DNA from: Planomicrobium sp. CPCC 101079
Lineage (GTDB): Bacteria > Bacillota > Bacilli > Bacillales_A > Planococcaceae
NCBI RefSeq assembly: GCF_007859275.1
Contig: NZ_VOHC01000009.1
Location: 1 to 64,000, forward strand
Length of the DNA stretch: 64,000 nucleotides
Reading direction: 5' to 3'
A program made the position numbers and the translations under genes. Shown here in pieces: positions 44,882 to 58,437 of the stretch (the stretch's first letter is position 1; each line of letters starts with the position of its first letter). The notes under the pieces were generated by a model. That model saw nothing but the letters and a program-made list of their open reading frames with translations. It searched no databases and was not told the DNA's origin.

Positions 44882-45511
44882 ATGACCAAAGGAATCTTAG
44901 GTAGAAAAATCGGTATGACGCAAGTTTTTGCTGAGAACGGTGATTTAATCCCTGTAACTGTAATCGAAGCTGCTCCAAACGTGGTGCTTCAAAAGAAAAC
45001 AGTTGAGGTAGACGGCTACGAGGCAATCCAATTAGGTTTTGAAGACAAGCGCGAAAAGCTTTCTAACAAACCTGCTAAAGGACATGTAGCTAAAGCAAAC
45101 ACTGCTCCTAAGCGCTTCATTCGCGAACTTCGCAATGTAAACTTAGCTGATTACGAGATTGGTCAGGAAGTCAAAGTAGATGTATTCGCAGAAGGCGATG
45201 TAGTAGATGTAACAGGAACTACGAAAGGTAAAGGTTTCCAAGGTGTTATCAAACGCCACGGACAATCACGCGGACCAATGGCTCACGGTTCACGCTACCA
45301 CCGTCGTCCTGGTTCGATGGGTCCGGTTGCTCCTAACCGTGTATTCAAACAAAAGAAATTGCCTGGTCAAATGGGTGGCAACACAGTTACGATCCAAAAC
45401 CTTCACATCGTGAAAGTTGATACAGAACGCAACTTGCTTCTTATTAAAGGTAATGTTCCTGGTTCACGCAAAGCGTTGATCCGAGTAAAATCTTCTATTA
45501 AAGCGAAATAA
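44882..45511 (+). CDS. rplC: Ribosomal protein L3
   Basis: L3 binds near the peptidyl-transferase centre and starts 50S assembly. The 209-residue protein starts [20 protein letters not shown] and has the basic loop [22 protein letters not shown] that reaches towards the active site. It follows caggaggtg and lies in the standard order between rpsJ and rplD. Confidence 0.97.
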   Translation: MTKGILGRKIGMTQVFAENGDLIPVTVIEAAPNVVLQKKTVEVDGYEAIQLGFEDKREKLSNKPAKGHVAKANTAPKRFIRELRNVNLADYEIGQEVKVDVFAEGDVVDVTGTTKGKGFQGVIKRHGQSRGPMAHGSRYHRRPGSMGPVAPNRVFKQKKLPGQMGGNTVTIQNLHIVKVDTERNLLLIKGNVPGSRKALIRVKSSIKAK

Positions 45512-45540
45512 TATCTTTTCAAAGGAAGGAGGAAACAAGA

Positions 45541-46164
45541 ATGCCTAAAGTAGCTTTATTAAATCAAACAGGTTCACAAGTGGGCGACATCGAATTGAAC
45601 GATCACGTATTCGGTATCGAGCCAAATGAATCAGTGTTATTCGACGCTGTAGTGATGCAACGCGCTTCACTTCGCCAAGGTAACCATAAAGTAAAAAACC
45701 GTTCTGAAGTAGCTGGTGGTGGTAAAAAACCATGGAAGCAAAAAGGAACTGGACGTGCTCGTCAAGGTTCGATCCGTTCACCACAATGGCGCGGAGGCGG
45801 TATCGTATTCGGTCCAACGCCACGCAGCTATAGCTATAAACTTCCTAAGAAAGTACGTCGTTTAGCTCTACGTTCTGCACTTTCATCTGCAGTAGCTGGA
45901 GAAAACTTGATGGTACTTGAAGGGTTGACTTTCGATGCACCGAAAACAAAGGAATTCACTAAATTAGTGCAAGACCTTTCAATTGGTAAAAAAGCATTGT
46001 TCGTAACTGCTGACCTAGATGAAAACGTAGCATTGTCTGCACGTAACCTTCAAGGTATGACAGTAGTAACAGCAAGCGGCATTAACGTTTTAGACTTGCT
46101 TGGCCATGACAAAGTTGTTATGACTAAAGCAGCTGTAGAAAAAATAGAGGAGGTGCTTAGTTAA
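45541..46164 (+). CDS. rplD: Ribosomal protein L4
   Basis: L4 lines the exit tunnel and is the usual autogenous regulator of the S10 operon. The 207 residues carry the tunnel loop [19 protein letters not shown], then [12 protein letters not shown]. The macrolide-relevant loop is wild-type. Its stop overlaps the rplW start by one base (TAATG), so the two are coupled. Confidence 0.97.
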   Translation: MPKVALLNQTGSQVGDIELNDHVFGIEPNESVLFDAVVMQRASLRQGNHKVKNRSEVAGGGKKPWKQKGTGRARQGSIRSPQWRGGGIVFGPTPRSYSYKLPKKVRRLALRSALSSAVAGENLMVLEGLTFDAPKTKEFTKLVQDLSIGKKALFVTADLDENVALSARNLQGMTVVTASGINVLDLLGHDKVVMTKAAVEKIEEVLS

Positions 46165-46448
46165 TGGAAGCACGTGATGTATTAAAGCGTCCAGTCATTA
46201 CTGAGCAATCTTCAGAAGTAATGGCAGAGAAAAAGTACACTTTCGAAGTGGACACTCGCGCAAACAAAACACAGGTAAAACAAGCCGTACAAGAAATCTT
46301 TGGCGTGAAGGTTGAGAAAGTCAACATCATGAACTACAAAGGCAAATTCAAACGTATGGGCAAACACGCAGGCTATACTAACAAACGCCGCAAAGCGATC
46401 GTGAAATTGACTGCTGACTCTAAAGACATCGAATTGTTCGAAATTTAA
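46164..46448 (+). CDS. rplW: Ribosomal protein L23
   Basis: L23 sits at the tunnel exit and docks trigger factor and SRP. The 94-residue protein starts [16 protein letters not shown] and has [26 protein letters not shown]-like basic C-terminal sequence typical of the family. The start codon shares one base with the rplD stop. Confidence 0.96.
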   Translation: MEARDVLKRPVITEQSSEVMAEKKYTFEVDTRANKTQVKQAVQEIFGVKVEKVNIMNYKGKFKRMGKHAGYTNKRRKAIVKLTADSKDIELFEI

Positions 46449-46494
46449 TTTCTATAAGTTCTTAAGGAACTAATCAAAGAAGGAGGGAAACAAA

Positions 46495-47325
46495 ATGGCG
46501 ATTAAAAAATATAAACCTACCTCCAACGGTCGTCGTAACATGACAAGTTCGGATTTCGCTGAAATCACAACGAACAAGCCAGAAAAATCGCTTCTACAAC
46601 CAACGAAGCGTAAAGGCGGCCGTAACAACCAAGGTAAGTTGACTGTACGCCACCACGGTGGTGGACACAAACGCCAATATCGTGTCATCGATTTCAAACG
46701 TAACAAAGATGGCATTCCAGGACGCGTTGCTACAATCGAGTACGATCCAAACCGTTCTGCTAACATCGCATTAATTCATTACGCTGACGGAGAAAAACGT
46801 TACATCTTGGCTCCTAAAGGAATCGAAGTTGGAACTCAAATCATGTCAGGCGTTGAAGCTGATATCAAACCAGGTAACGCACTTCCGTTATCAAACATCC
46901 CAATGGGTTCTACAATCCACAACATTGAATTGAAGCCAGGCGGCGGCGGACAACTTGTACGCTCTGCAGGAACTTCAGCTCAAGTATTGGGTAAAGAAGG
47001 CAAATACGTAACGGTTCGTTTGCAATCAGGCGAAGTTCGCATGATCTTGGCTACTTGCCGCGCGACTATCGGTTCTGTAGGTAACGAACAGCACGAATTG
47101 ATTAACATCGGTAAAGCAGGACGCTCTCGCTGGTTAGGCAAACGCCCAACAGTCCGCGGATCTGTAATGAACCCGAACGATCACCCACACGGTGGTGGTG
47201 AAGGACGTTCGCCAATCGGACGTAAGTCACCAATGTCTCCTTGGGGCAAACCAACTCTTGGATACAAAACCCGCAAGAAAAACAACAAGTCAGACAAGTT
47301 TATCGTGCGTCGTCGTAAAAAATAA
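46495..47325 (+). CDS. rplB: Ribosomal protein L2
   Basis: L2 is needed for subunit joining and peptidyl-transferase assembly. The 276-residue protein has the RNA-binding core ([18 protein letters not shown]) and the conserved [18 protein letters not shown] with the histidine near the active site, plus the C-terminal basic tail. It follows agaaggaggg. Confidence 0.97.
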   Translation: MAIKKYKPTSNGRRNMTSSDFAEITTNKPEKSLLQPTKRKGGRNNQGKLTVRHHGGGHKRQYRVIDFKRNKDGIPGRVATIEYDPNRSANIALIHYADGEKRYILAPKGIEVGTQIMSGVEADIKPGNALPLSNIPMGSTIHNIELKPGGGGQLVRSAGTSAQVLGKEGKYVTVRLQSGEVRMILATCRATIGSVGNEQHELINIGKAGRSRWLGKRPTVRGSVMNPNDHPHGGGEGRSPIGRKSPMSPWGKPTLGYKTRKKNNKSDKFIVRRRKK

Positions 47326-47385
47326 TTTGATTTCGCTACGGTTCGCCAAAAGAGCCGTGGTGCAATCACGAAGGGAGGATCCCAA

Positions 47386-47664
47386 ATGGGTCGCAGCTTG
47401 AAAAAAGGACCTTTTGCTGATGATCATCTTATGAAAAAAGTTGATGCACAAAAGGACTCTGAGAAAAAACAAGTGATCAAAACTTGGTCTCGCCGTTCTA
47501 CAATTTTCCCGACATTCATCGGACAAACAATCGCTGTATATGATGGACGTAAACACATTCCTGTCTACGTAACTGAAGATATGGTAGGCCATAAGCTTGG
47601 TGAATTTGCTCCAACACGCAAATACGCAAGCCATGGTGCAGACGATAAGAAAACAAGACGTTAA
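47386..47664 (+). CDS. rpsS: Ribosomal protein S19
   Basis: S19 lies in the 30S head near S13. The 92 residues start [19 protein letters not shown] and contain [15 protein letters not shown] and [17 protein letters not shown], the family signatures. ATG 47386 follows aagggagg. Standard position between rplB and rplV. Confidence 0.97.
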   Translation: MGRSLKKGPFADDHLMKKVDAQKDSEKKQVIKTWSRRSTIFPTFIGQTIAVYDGRKHIPVYVTEDMVGHKLGEFAPTRKYASHGADDKKTRR

Positions 47665-47683
47665 TTGAGAGGAGGATTTCCCC

Positions 47684-48025
47684 ATGCAAGCAAAAGCTGT
47701 CGCTAGAACAGTACGTATTGCTCCTCGTAAAGTCCGTTTAGTAGTAGATTTAATCCGAGGCAAGCAAATTGGCGAAGCCGTTGCGATTTTGAACCACACT
47801 CCTAAAGCAGCATCGATTGTTGTTGAGAAGTTGTTGAAATCTGCAGCTGCTAACGCTGAACATAACTACGAAATGAACCTGGACAACTTGATCGTCAGCG
47901 AAGTATTCGTTGATGAAGGTCCAACACTAAAACGTTTCCGTCCACGTGCAATGGGACGCGCAAGCGCAATTAACAAACGCACAAGCCACATCACGCTAGT
48001 GGTATCTGAGAAGAAGGAGGGATAA
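47684..48025 (+). CDS. rplV: Ribosomal protein L22
   Basis: L22 forms part of the exit-tunnel constriction. The 113-residue protein has [21 protein letters not shown] and the tunnel hairpin [21 protein letters not shown], which is wild-type for macrolide binding. It ends four bases before rpsC. Confidence 0.97.
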   Translation: MQAKAVARTVRIAPRKVRLVVDLIRGKQIGEAVAILNHTPKAASIVVEKLLKSAAANAEHNYEMNLDNLIVSEVFVDEGPTLKRFRPRAMGRASAINKRTSHITLVVSEKKEG

Positions 48026-48028
48026 TTC

Positions 48029-48685
48029 GTGGGACAAAAAATACATCCAATCGGTATGCGTATCGGCATCATTCGTGACTGGGAGTCAAAATGGTACGCT
48101 GAAAAAGACTATGCGACACTTCTTCACGAAGATATTAAGATCCGCGAGTACATTGAAGCCCGTTTAAAAGAAGCTTCAGTTTCTAAAATTGAAATCGAGC
48201 GCGCTGCAAACCGCGTAAACGTTACAATTCACACTGCGAAACCAGGTATGGTAATCGGTAAAGGTGGTTCTGAAGTAGAAGTACTTCGCAAGCAACTTAC
48301 TGCTATGACTAGCAAACGTGTACACATCAACATCATTGAAATCAAAAGAGCTGACCTTGATGCAAAATTGGTTGCTGAAAGCGTAGCACGTCAATTGGAA
48401 AACCGCGTGTCTTTCCGCCGTGCACAAAAGCAAGCAATCCAACGCACAATGCGTTCTGGCGCTAAAGGGATCAAAACTCAAGTATCTGGACGTCTAGGCG
48501 GCGCTGACATTGCGCGTGCTGAACACTACAGTGAAGGTACTGTTCCGCTCCATACACTTCGCGCTGATATCGATTATGCGCATGCTGAAGCAGACACAAC
48601 TTACGGTAAGCTTGGCGTAAAAGTATGGATCTATCGCGGTGAAGTCCTTCCAACTAAGAAGAAATCTGAGGAAGGAGGCAAATAA
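48029..48685 (+). CDS. rpsC: Ribosomal protein S3
   Basis: S3 helps form the mRNA entry channel and its helicase. The 218 residues show the N-terminal [17 protein letters not shown], a KH domain with [16 protein letters not shown], and the C-terminal [20 protein letters not shown] and [15 protein letters not shown]. It starts with GTG at 48029 after agaaggaggg and ends one base before rplP. Confidence 0.97.
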   Translation: MGQKIHPIGMRIGIIRDWESKWYAEKDYATLLHEDIKIREYIEARLKEASVSKIEIERAANRVNVTIHTAKPGMVIGKGGSEVEVLRKQLTAMTSKRVHINIIEIKRADLDAKLVAESVARQLENRVSFRRAQKQAIQRTMRSGAKGIKTQVSGRLGGADIARAEHYSEGTVPLHTLRADIDYAHAEADTTYGKLGVKVWIYRGEVLPTKKKSEEGGK

Positions 48686-48686
48686 T

Positions 48687-49311
<625 letters not shown>

Positions 49312-49335
49312 TAAATCGAGAGGAGGTTTGCAAGT

Positions 49336-49599
49336 ATGACTGAGCGTAATCAACGCAAAGTATACACAGGCCGTGTTGTGTCTGACAAAATGGACAAAAC
49401 CGTTACAGTAATGGTTGAAACTCAAAAGAAGCACGCATTTTATGGCAAACGTGTAAAATACTCTAAGAAATATAAAGCTCATGATGAGCTAAACGAAGCG
49501 AAAATGGGCGACATCGTTCGCATCATGGAAACTCGTCCGTTATCAGCTACAAAACGCTTCCGCGTAGTGGAAGTTGTAGAAAAAGCGGTTATCATCTAA
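49336..49599 (+). CDS. rpsQ: Ribosomal protein S17
   Basis: S17 is a primary 16S rRNA-binding protein with an OB fold. The 87-residue protein has [17 protein letters not shown] and [27 protein letters not shown]. It follows agaggaggt in the standard place after rpmC. Confidence 0.96.
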   Translation: MTERNQRKVYTGRVVSDKMDKTVTVMVETQKKHAFYGKRVKYSKKYKAHDELNEAKMGDIVRIMETRPLSATKRFRVVEVVEKAVII

Positions 49600-49646
49600 T
49601 TTAAATAATTTCGGAACGTAAGAAATTCCGAAGGGAGGTTACCTAA

Positions 49647-50015
<369 letters not shown>

Positions 50016-50050
50016 TCTATCATTGTGCAATACCAAGGAGGTGCGACAGA

Positions 50051-50362
50051 ATGCATATTAAAAAAGGCGATACAGTTAAGGTAATCTCAGGCAAAGACAA
50101 AGGCAAAACAGGCGTTGTTTTGACTGCTTTACCTAAGAAAGAACGTGTGCTTGTAGAAGGTGTTAACATCGTGAAGAAGCATACAAAACCGAACCAGGCA
50201 AATCCGCAAGGCGGAATTGTCAGCCAAGAAGCAGCAATCCACGTTTCTAACGTAATGTTACTTGACCCTAAATCCGGCGAGCCGACTCGTGTAGGATACC
50301 AGGTTGAAGATGGCAAAAAAGTTCGTGTTGCAAAAAAATCCGGTGAAAAATTAGATAAATAA
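50051..50362 (+). CDS. rplX: Ribosomal protein L24
   Basis: L24 is an assembly-initiator protein of the 50S subunit. The 103-residue protein has an N-terminal KOW motif ([20 protein letters not shown]) and [21 protein letters not shown]. It follows caaggaggtg. Confidence 0.96.
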   Translation: MHIKKGDTVKVISGKDKGKTGVVLTALPKKERVLVEGVNIVKKHTKPNQANPQGGIVSQEAAIHVSNVMLLDPKSGEPTRVGYQVEDGKKVRVAKKSGEKLDK

Positions 50363-50389
50363 AATTCCTGAATGAAGGGAGGTACACAC

Positions 50390-51134
<745 letters not shown>

Positions 51135-51163
51135 TCCCCTAATTTGGGAAGGAGGTAAATGTA

Positions 51164-51562
51164 ATGACAATGACAGATCCGATTGCAGATATGCTGACAC
51201 GCATTCGTAATGCGAATATGGTTCGTCACGAGAAATTAGAGCTTCCAGCTTCTAACGTGAAAAAAGACATCGCTGAAATTCTTAAGCGTGAAGGTTTCGT
51301 TCGTGACGTTGAGTATGTTGAAGATGACAAACAAGGTATGATCCGCATTTTCTTAAAATACGGAGCTAACAACGAGCGCGTTATCACTGGCTTGAAACGC
51401 ATTTCAAAACCAGGATTACGTGTATACGCAAAAACAAATGAGGTACCTCGTGTACTAAACGGTCTAGGAATTGCTCTAGTATCGACATCACAAGGTCTAG
51501 TTACTGATAAAGAAGCCCGCGCGAAACAAATCGGCGGAGAAATCATAGCATACGTTTGGTAA
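51164..51562 (+). CDS. rpsH: Ribosomal protein S8
   Basis: S8 binds the central domain of 16S rRNA and controls the spc operon in enterobacteria. The 132-residue protein has [17 protein letters not shown] and the C-terminal [20 protein letters not shown]. Of two nearby ATG codons the first (51164) matches the usual Bacillus length and spacing from gaaggaggt. Confidence 0.96.
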   Translation: MTMTDPIADMLTRIRNANMVRHEKLELPASNVKKDIAEILKREGFVRDVEYVEDDKQGMIRIFLKYGANNERVITGLKRISKPGLRVYAKTNEVPRVLNGLGIALVSTSQGLVTDKEARAKQIGGEIIAYVW

Positions 51563-51592
51563 TAAACAACAAACGAATGGAGGTGCAACAGA

Positions 51593-52132
51593 ATGTCACG
51601 AGTAGGTAAAAAACCAATCGAGGTACCAGCTGGAGTTACCGTTACTGTAGGCGAAAACAACGTCGTTACAGTAAAAGGTCCTAAAGGCGAACTATCTCGC
51701 ACTTTTAACAAAGATATCGCAATTTCTCAAGAAGAGAACATCCTAACATTGTCACGTCCTTCTGACTCTAAAGAACACCGCACAATCCACGGTACAACCC
51801 GTGCTTTGCTTGCGAACATGATCACTGGAGTTTCTGCAGGATTCGAACGTGCACTTGAATTAGTCGGTGTAGGTTACCGTGCGCAATTGCAAGGAACAAA
51901 ATTGGTTCTTAACGTTGGATACTCTCACCCGGTAGAATTCACGCCGGAAGAAGGTCTTACAGTTGAAGTGCCAGCTAACACAAGAGTCGTTATCAGAGGT
52001 ATTGATAAAGAACGCGTTGGAGCTCTTGCTTCTAACATCCGCCAAGTGCGTCCGCCAGAGCCGTATAAAGGCAAAGGGATTCGCTACGAAGGGGAAGCAG
52101 TTCGCCGCAAAGAAGGTAAAACAGGTAAATAA
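51593..52132 (+). CDS. rplF: Ribosomal protein L6
   Basis: L6 lies near the sarcin-ricin loop. The 179 residues consist of two similar domains, starting [17 protein letters not shown] and ending [27 protein letters not shown]-like, with the conserved PEPYKGKGI. It follows tggaggtgc. Confidence 0.97.
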   Translation: MSRVGKKPIEVPAGVTVTVGENNVVTVKGPKGELSRTFNKDIAISQEENILTLSRPSDSKEHRTIHGTTRALLANMITGVSAGFERALELVGVGYRAQLQGTKLVLNVGYSHPVEFTPEEGLTVEVPANTRVVIRGIDKERVGALASNIRQVRPPEPYKGKGIRYEGEAVRRKEGKTGK

Positions 52133-52165
52133 TGCTGCTTAGGCAGGCTGAAAGGAGTGACCTCA

Positions 52166-52525
52166 GTGATTACGAAACTCGATAAAAACGCATCTCGTAA
52201 AAAACGTCATGCACGTGTACGTTCTAAAATTGCGGGTACAGCACAACGCCCACGTTTAAACGTATTCCGTTCTAACAAATACATTTACGCTCAATTGATC
52301 GACGATACTAACGGTGTAACACTTGTTAGCGCATCATCAATGGAAAAAGATTTCGAAGGTTCAACTGGAAATCTTGAAGCTGCAGCTAAAATCGGCGAAA
52401 CTATCGCGAAACGTGCTGTAGAACAAGGATTGACATCGATTGTTTTTGACCGCGGTGGTTATTTATATCACGGACGTGTTAAAGCTTTAGCAGAAGCAGC
52501 ACGTGAAAATGGTTTAGAATTTTAA
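52166..52525 (+). CDS. rplR: Ribosomal protein L18
   Basis: L18 binds 5S rRNA together with L5. The 119-residue protein has [36 protein letters not shown] and [24 protein letters not shown]. The GTG at 52166 gives [11 protein letters not shown] as in relatives and is nine bases after aaaggag; a GTG nine bases earlier lies too close to that site. Confidence 0.96.
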   Translation: MITKLDKNASRKKRHARVRSKIAGTAQRPRLNVFRSNKYIYAQLIDDTNGVTLVSASSMEKDFEGSTGNLEAAAKIGETIAKRAVEQGLTSIVFDRGGYLYHGRVKALAEAARENGLEF

Positions 52526-52545
52526 AAGAAGGAGGGACACATTTC

Positions 52546-53046
52546 ATGCGTCGTATTGATCCAAACAAACTTGAACTTGAAGAACGCGTAGTTACGATTA
52601 ACCGCGTAGCGAAAGTTGTAAAAGGTGGACGTCGTTTCCGTTTCTCCGCACTAGTTGTAGTTGGAGACAAAAATGGTAATGTCGGTTTCGGTACTGGTAA
52701 AGCTCAAGAAGTTCCAGATGCTATCCGTAAAGGTATCGAAGATGCCAAGAAAAACCTTATTGCAGTACCAATGGTTAAAGGTACTACTCCACACTTAGTA
52801 ATCGGCCGTTTTGGTGCAGGGCAAATCCTGATCAAACCTGCTTCTCCAGGTACTGGAGTCATTGCTGGCGGACCTGTCCGTGCGGTACTTGAACTTGCGG
52901 GAGTACAAGATATCTTATCTAAATCTCTAGGTTCGAACACACCAATCAACATGGTTCGTGCAACTATTGATGGTTTAACTCAACTGAAGAGTGCTGATGA
53001 AGTAGCAAAACTTCGCGGCAAAACTACAGCAGAGCTATTAGGATAA
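52546..53046 (+). CDS. rpsE: Ribosomal protein S5
   Basis: S5 takes part in decoding fidelity and mRNA entry. The 166 residues have the double-stranded-RNA-binding N-terminal domain ([21 protein letters not shown]) and the C-terminal domain with [17 protein letters not shown]. The spectinomycin loop VVKGGRR region is wild-type. It follows aagaaggaggg. Confidence 0.97.
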   Translation: MRRIDPNKLELEERVVTINRVAKVVKGGRRFRFSALVVVGDKNGNVGFGTGKAQEVPDAIRKGIEDAKKNLIAVPMVKGTTPHLVIGRFGAGQILIKPASPGTGVIAGGPVRAVLELAGVQDILSKSLGSNTPINMVRATIDGLTQLKSADEVAKLRGKTTAELLG

Positions 53047-53060
53047 GGAGGGAAAATTAC

Positions 53061-53243
53061 ATGGCTACTAAACTAGAAATTACCCTCACAAAATCTGTGA
53101 TTGGTTCAAAACCGAATCAACGTAAAGTTGTTCAGGCTCTTGGCCTACGCAAAATGCATCAAACAGTTGAGCAGCAAGACAACGCAGCCGTTCGCGGAAT
53201 GCTTGATAAAGTCGCTCACCTAGTAACAATTAAAGAAGTTTAA
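53061..53243 (+). CDS. rpmD: Ribosomal protein L30
   Basis: L30 is a small 50S protein. The 60 residues contain [25 protein letters not shown], the family signature, and [18 protein letters not shown] 53061 follows taaggaggg, 14 bases after rpsE. Confidence 0.96.
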   Translation: MATKLEITLTKSVIGSKPNQRKVVQALGLRKMHQTVEQQDNAAVRGMLDKVAHLVTIKEV

Positions 53244-53276
53244 TTTTCGATTTCTATAGAAGGAGGTGCCAACCAT

Positions 53277-53717
53277 ATGAAACTTCATGAATTAAAACCA
53301 GCAGAAGGATCACGCAGCTCAAGAAAGCGTATCGGACGCGGTATCGGTTCAGGTACTGGTAAAACATCGGGTAAAGGTCATAAAGGTCAAAACGCACGTT
53401 CAGGCGGAGGAGTTCGTCCTGGATTTGAAGGTGGACAAAATCCTTTGTTCCGTCGTTTGCCAAAACGTGGCTTTACGAACATTAACCGTAAAGACTACGC
53501 AGTCGTAAACTTGGACGTATTAAACCGTTTTGAAGAAGGCACAGAAATCACACCTGCATTGTTGATCGAATCAGGTGTTGTGAGCAACGAACGTTCTGGA
53601 ATCAAGATTCTTGGCAATGGTAGCTTAGAAAAGAAACTAACTGTCAAAGCTCACAAATTCTCTGGATCAGCTAAAGAAGCGATTGAAGCTGCCGGTGGAC
53701 AAACCGAGGTGGTTTAA
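53277..53717 (+). CDS. rplO: Ribosomal protein L15
   Basis: L15 is a late-assembling 50S protein. The 146-residue protein has the glycine- and arginine-rich N-terminal half ([20 protein letters not shown] and [18 protein letters not shown]) and a C-terminal domain. It ends in a one-base overlap with secY (TAATG), linking ribosome and translocon production. Confidence 0.97.
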   Translation: MKLHELKPAEGSRSSRKRIGRGIGSGTGKTSGKGHKGQNARSGGGVRPGFEGGQNPLFRRLPKRGFTNINRKDYAVVNLDVLNRFEEGTEITPALLIESGVVSNERSGIKILGNGSLEKKLTVKAHKFSGSAKEAIEAAGGQTEVV

Positions 53718-55012
53718 TGTTTCAGACAATCTCTAATTTTATGCGCGTGACTGATATTCGAAATAAAATTATCTTTACACTACTGATGCTCATCATTTTC
53801 CGTATCGGGACTTTCATTCCGGTACCGAATGTTGATGCAACAGTATTGCAAGCTACTGATCAAATGGGTTTGATTGGATTCTTAAATACTTTCGGTGGAG
53901 GCGCCCTGGCTAACTTTTCGATTTTAGCAATGGGAATCATGCCTTACATTACAGCGTCGATCATCGTGCAATTATTGCAGATGGATGTTGTACCGAAATT
54001 TGCAGAGTGGGCGAAACAAGGTGAAGTCGGAAGACGGAAACTTGCGCAATTCACTCGCTACTTCACAATAGTACTTGCGTTTATCCAGGCAATCGGTATG
54101 TCTTATGGGTTCAACCAAATGTATGGTGGAACATTAATCCAGAATGACACAATCTCAACGTATGTTGTTATTGCTATCGTATTAACTGGAGGAACAGCGT
54201 TTTTACTGTGGCTTGGTGAGCAGATTACGGCAAAAGGTGTGGGGAACGGTATTTCGATTATCATCTTCGCTGGGATTGTCGCTGCAATACCTGGTTCTAT
54301 AAACCAACTTTATGCACAGCAAATTGAAGGGGCTGGAGATCAGCTTCCGATCAACATTGCCATTATGGCGTTAATTGCATTAGCTGTTGTTGCTATTACG
54401 GTATTGGTCATTTACGTTCAGCAAGCGCTGCGTAAAATTCCAATTCAGTATGCAAAGCGTGTTGCTGGCCGCGGCCAAACAGCTGGCGGGCAACAAACGC
54501 ATTTACCTTTGAAAGTAAACGCGGCCGGAGTTATTCCAGTAATCTTTGCAGTGGCATTTATCATTACGCCACAAACCATTGCTTCTTTCTTTGGAGCTAA
54601 CGCGTTTACGGATGCGATCCAAAATACTTTCGATTACACTCGTCCTGTCGGCATGATTATTTATGTTGCCTTGATTGTGGCTTTCACGTATTTTTACGCA
54701 TTCATTCAGGTCAATCCTGAAAACGTGTCGGATAACTTGAAAAAGCAAGGTGCATATATTCCGGGAATCCGTCCGGGTAAAAATACACAAGATTATTTAA
54801 CAAGTGTGTTGTACCGTTTGACAATCGTTGGCGCTATTTTCCTTGCAGTCATCGCTATTATGCCGATTTTCTTCATTAACCTTGCGGGCTTGCCCCAAAC
54901 GGCTCAAATTGGCGGAACTAGTCTTCTGATTGTAGTAGGGGTTGCGCTTGAAACGATGAAACAACTGGAATCACAACTTGTGAAACGTCATTATAAAGGC
55001 TTTATGAAATAA
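53717..55012 (+). CDS. secY: Preprotein translocase subunit SecY
   Basis: SecY is the channel of the Sec translocon. The 431-residue protein has ten membrane helices, starting [20 protein letters not shown], with the plug region after IGFLNTFGGGALANFSI and the large cytoplasmic loop RGQTAGGQQTHLPLKVNAAGVIPVIF. It ends RHYKGFMK. The start shares one base with the rplO stop. Confidence 0.97.
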   Translation: MFQTISNFMRVTDIRNKIIFTLLMLIIFRIGTFIPVPNVDATVLQATDQMGLIGFLNTFGGGALANFSILAMGIMPYITASIIVQLLQMDVVPKFAEWAKQGEVGRRKLAQFTRYFTIVLAFIQAIGMSYGFNQMYGGTLIQNDTISTYVVIAIVLTGGTAFLLWLGEQITAKGVGNGISIIIFAGIVAAIPGSINQLYAQQIEGAGDQLPINIAIMALIALAVVAITVLVIYVQQALRKIPIQYAKRVAGRGQTAGGQQTHLPLKVNAAGVIPVIFAVAFIITPQTIASFFGANAFTDAIQNTFDYTRPVGMIIYVALIVAFTYFYAFIQVNPENVSDNLKKQGAYIPGIRPGKNTQDYLTSVLYRLTIVGAIFLAVIAIMPIFFINLAGLPQTAQIGGTSLLIVVGVALETMKQLESQLVKRHYKGFMK

Positions 55013-55036
55013 TCAATAGGCGAAAGGAACGTTTAG

Positions 55037-55726
<690 letters not shown>

Positions 55727-55739
55727 TACCCGGCGCCGG

Positions 55740-56075
55740 GCGCAGTTAGTTGCCTCCATGTGGCTTTAAGGGGCACAGGAGAAATGAATTCTCGAGAGCT
55801 GCAAAAGCATAAAATGCCTGGTTATATGAAATTCAGTGTCGAATGTCTTAGGCCTTTAAGCCGTGCATTTCAGCACTGTAGGGAGTATAATGGGTTTCGT
55901 GGAAGCATCTGTGTAACGGGTTTGGAACTCATCCAAGGCAGTCCGGGCGGCCGAGGATACATGAGGCAGACTGGCAACCGGATTACCCCCGACCTGCATC
56001 AGCAGGAAGCGGAACTCGGAAACTTGCCTTCACTGTCACTCATGCAATCCTGGTGAATGAATGTAGCACTATTGT
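55740..56075 (+). pseudogene. map: Decayed methionine aminopeptidase gene (map relic)
   Basis: The 412-base gap between adk and infA is where map lies in Bacillus. It still encodes scattered pieces of type I methionine aminopeptidase: RELQKH near 55793 followed by PG (55817), YNGFRGSIC at 55886-55912 in the place of the family's GYNGFRGSIC, G.PG near 55936, and a DLH near 55991 as in the G(V/I)G.DLHED block. The pieces are much closer together than in a real map (about 330 bases against 750), with catalytic metal ligands missing. A chance open frame of 98 codons (55760-56056) spans them, without a ribosome binding site. A working copy must lie elsewhere. Confidence 0.75.
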
Positions 56076-56093
56076 TCAATCAGCAAATACTGT

Positions 56094-56121
56094 TTGAAGA
56101 TGAGATCCTAATTTGTATACA
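56094..56121 (+). promoter_or_regulatory. Candidate promoter of infA
   Basis: TTGAAG (56094-56099) and TATACA (56116-56121) are 16 bases apart and end 17 bases before the infA start. It may make up for a broken transcript over the map relic. Confidence 0.45.
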
Positions 56122-56138
56122 GAAGGGAGACTGGGTCG

Positions 56139-56357
56139 ATGGCGAAAGACGATGTAATTGAAATCGAAGGAACAGTCGTTGAGACTTTGCCTAACGCGAT
56201 GTTTAAAGTAGAATTGGAAAATGGCCATACGATTCTTGCGCATGTTTCTGGCAAGATCCGCATGCACTTTATCCGCATTCTGCCAGGAGATAAAGTAACA
56301 GTGGAACTTTCTCCTTACGATTTAACTCGCGGTCGTATCACATACCGTTTTAAATAA
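56139..56357 (+). CDS. infA: Translation initiation factor IF-1
   Basis: IF-1 blocks the A site during initiation. The 72-residue OB-fold protein starts [22 protein letters not shown] and ends [17 protein letters not shown] 56139 follows agaagggag. It heads the group infA-rpmJ-rpsM-rpsK-rpoA-rplQ. The KOW gene ybzG found before infA in B. subtilis is absent. Confidence 0.97.
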   Translation: MAKDDVIEIEGTVVETLPNAMFKVELENGHTILAHVSGKIRMHFIRILPGDKVTVELSPYDLTRGRITYRFK

Positions 56358-56394
56358 TCTTTTGCACTCCGGACTACTAAGGAGGTTAGGTTAG

Positions 56395-56508
<114 letters not shown>

Positions 56509-56531
56509 AATGAAGGAGGTGCATGGCACAC

Positions 56532-56897
56532 ATGGCACGTATTGCTGGTGTTGACATTCCGCGCGACAAACGCGTTGTTATTTCTTTAACATATATTTTC
56601 GGTGTTGGTAAAACAACTGCACAGAAAGTTCTTTCTGCTGCTGGCATTTCTGAAGACACACGAGTTCGTGATCTTACAGAAGATGAGTTGAACAATATCC
56701 GTGAACAATTGGATCAATACAAAATTGAAGGTGACCTTCGCCGTGAAGTATCAATGAACATCAAACGCTTGATGGAAATTGCAAGCTTCCGGGGTATCCG
56801 CCACCGCCGTGGACTACCTGTACGCGGTCAAAATACGAAGAACAATGCGCGTACGCGTAAAGGTCCTCGTAAAACTGTTGCGAACAAGAAAAAATAA
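56532..56897 (+). CDS. rpsM: Ribosomal protein S13
   Basis: S13 contacts the P-site tRNA and bridges to the 50S subunit. The 121 residues start [19 protein letters not shown] and end in the basic tail [17 protein letters not shown]. The ATG at 56532 is preferred because it gives the family start and is 11 bases after aaggaggtg; the ATG at 56523 is only two bases from that site. Confidence 0.97.
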   Translation: MARIAGVDIPRDKRVVISLTYIFGVGKTTAQKVLSAAGISEDTRVRDLTEDELNNIREQLDQYKIEGDLRREVSMNIKRLMEIASFRGIRHRRGLPVRGQNTKNNARTRKGPRKTVANKKK

Positions 56898-56904
56898 TCA
56901 GTAA

Positions 56905-57312
<408 letters not shown>

Positions 57313-57444
57313 TCGTTTATCTGAATCGGATTTTTGAACATCACGACATACTGAATGTGTTCTGAACCGTAGCGAAAGTCTTTTGACTCTCGAGTTCTTG
57401 ATGAAGCGAAAATAAACACCGACGTTTTGAAGGAGGGTAAATGA

Positions 57445-58389
57445 ATGCTCGAAATAGAAAAACCAAAGATTGAAACGATTGAGATCGATAGCAGTTCCAA
57501 GTATGGAAAGTTTGTTATCGAACCTCTTGAGCGTGGATATGGAACCACTTTAGGAAACTCCTTACGTCGAATCTTACTTTCATCTTTACCAGGCGCTGCA
57601 GTTACTTCGATTCAAATTGACGGTGTTTTGCACGAATTCTCCACTGTTGAAGGTGTAGAAGAAGACGTGGCATCAATCATTTTGAACATTAAGAAGCTTG
57701 CGCTGAAAATTTACTCTGACGAAGAAAAAGTCATTGAAATTGATGTTAAAGGTGATGGAACGGTTACGGCTGCAGATATCACTCACGACAGTGACGTGGA
57801 AATTCTGAATCCGGATCTTTATATTGCTACAATCGCAAAAAATGGCCACCTCCGTATGCGCATGTATGCGAACCGCGGCCGTGGATATGCCCGTGCAGAT
57901 CAGAACAAACGTGAAGATCTTCCAATCGGCGTTATTCCGATTGACTCTATTTATACACCTGTTTCACGCGTCAATTTCCAAGTGGAAAATACTCGAGTGG
58001 GTCAACTGACTCATTTTGATAAACTTTCTCTTGATGTCTGGACAGATGGCAGCATCGGTCCAAAAGAGGCAATCGCGCTTGGCGCAAGAATTTTTACCGA
58101 GCATTTGAATATCTTCGTAGGATTGACAGACGAGGCACAAACGGCTGAAATCATGGTTGAAAAAGAAGAAGACCAAAAAGAAAAAGTTCTAGAGATGACT
58201 ATCGAAGAACTTGATCTATCGGTTCGTTCTTACAACTGCTTGAAGCGTGCAGGTATCAACACGGTACATGAACTGGCAAGCAAGTCTGAAGATGACATGA
58301 TGAAAGTCCGCAACCTTGGACGCAAATCACTTGAAGAAGTTAAAGTGAAGTTGGAAGATCTAGGACTAGGGCTTCGCAAAGAAGACTGA
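57445..58389 (+). CDS. rpoA: RNA polymerase subunit alpha
   Basis: Alpha forms the dimer that scaffolds RNA polymerase and contacts upstream promoter DNA and regulators. The 314 residues have the N-terminal domain with [22 protein letters not shown] and the C-terminal domain (about 245-314) with [20 protein letters not shown] and [18 protein letters not shown]. It follows tgaaggaggg. Confidence 0.97.
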   Translation: MLEIEKPKIETIEIDSSSKYGKFVIEPLERGYGTTLGNSLRRILLSSLPGAAVTSIQIDGVLHEFSTVEGVEEDVASIILNIKKLALKIYSDEEKVIEIDVKGDGTVTAADITHDSDVEILNPDLYIATIAKNGHLRMRMYANRGRGYARADQNKREDLPIGVIPIDSIYTPVSRVNFQVENTRVGQLTHFDKLSLDVWTDGSIGPKEAIALGARIFTEHLNIFVGLTDEAQTAEIMVEKEEDQKEKVLEMTIEELDLSVRSYNCLKRAGINTVHELASKSEDDMMKVRNLGRKSLEEVKVKLEDLGLGLRKED

Positions 58390-58437
58390 TTGCCTTAACT
58401 TCTGATCCGAACTATTTACCGAAGGAGGGAAACTTCA

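Noticed and set aside
55760-56056. The 98-codon open frame between adk and infA as a new gene
   Set aside because: It has no Shine-Dalgarno and contains displaced pieces of map, so it reads better as a pseudogene.
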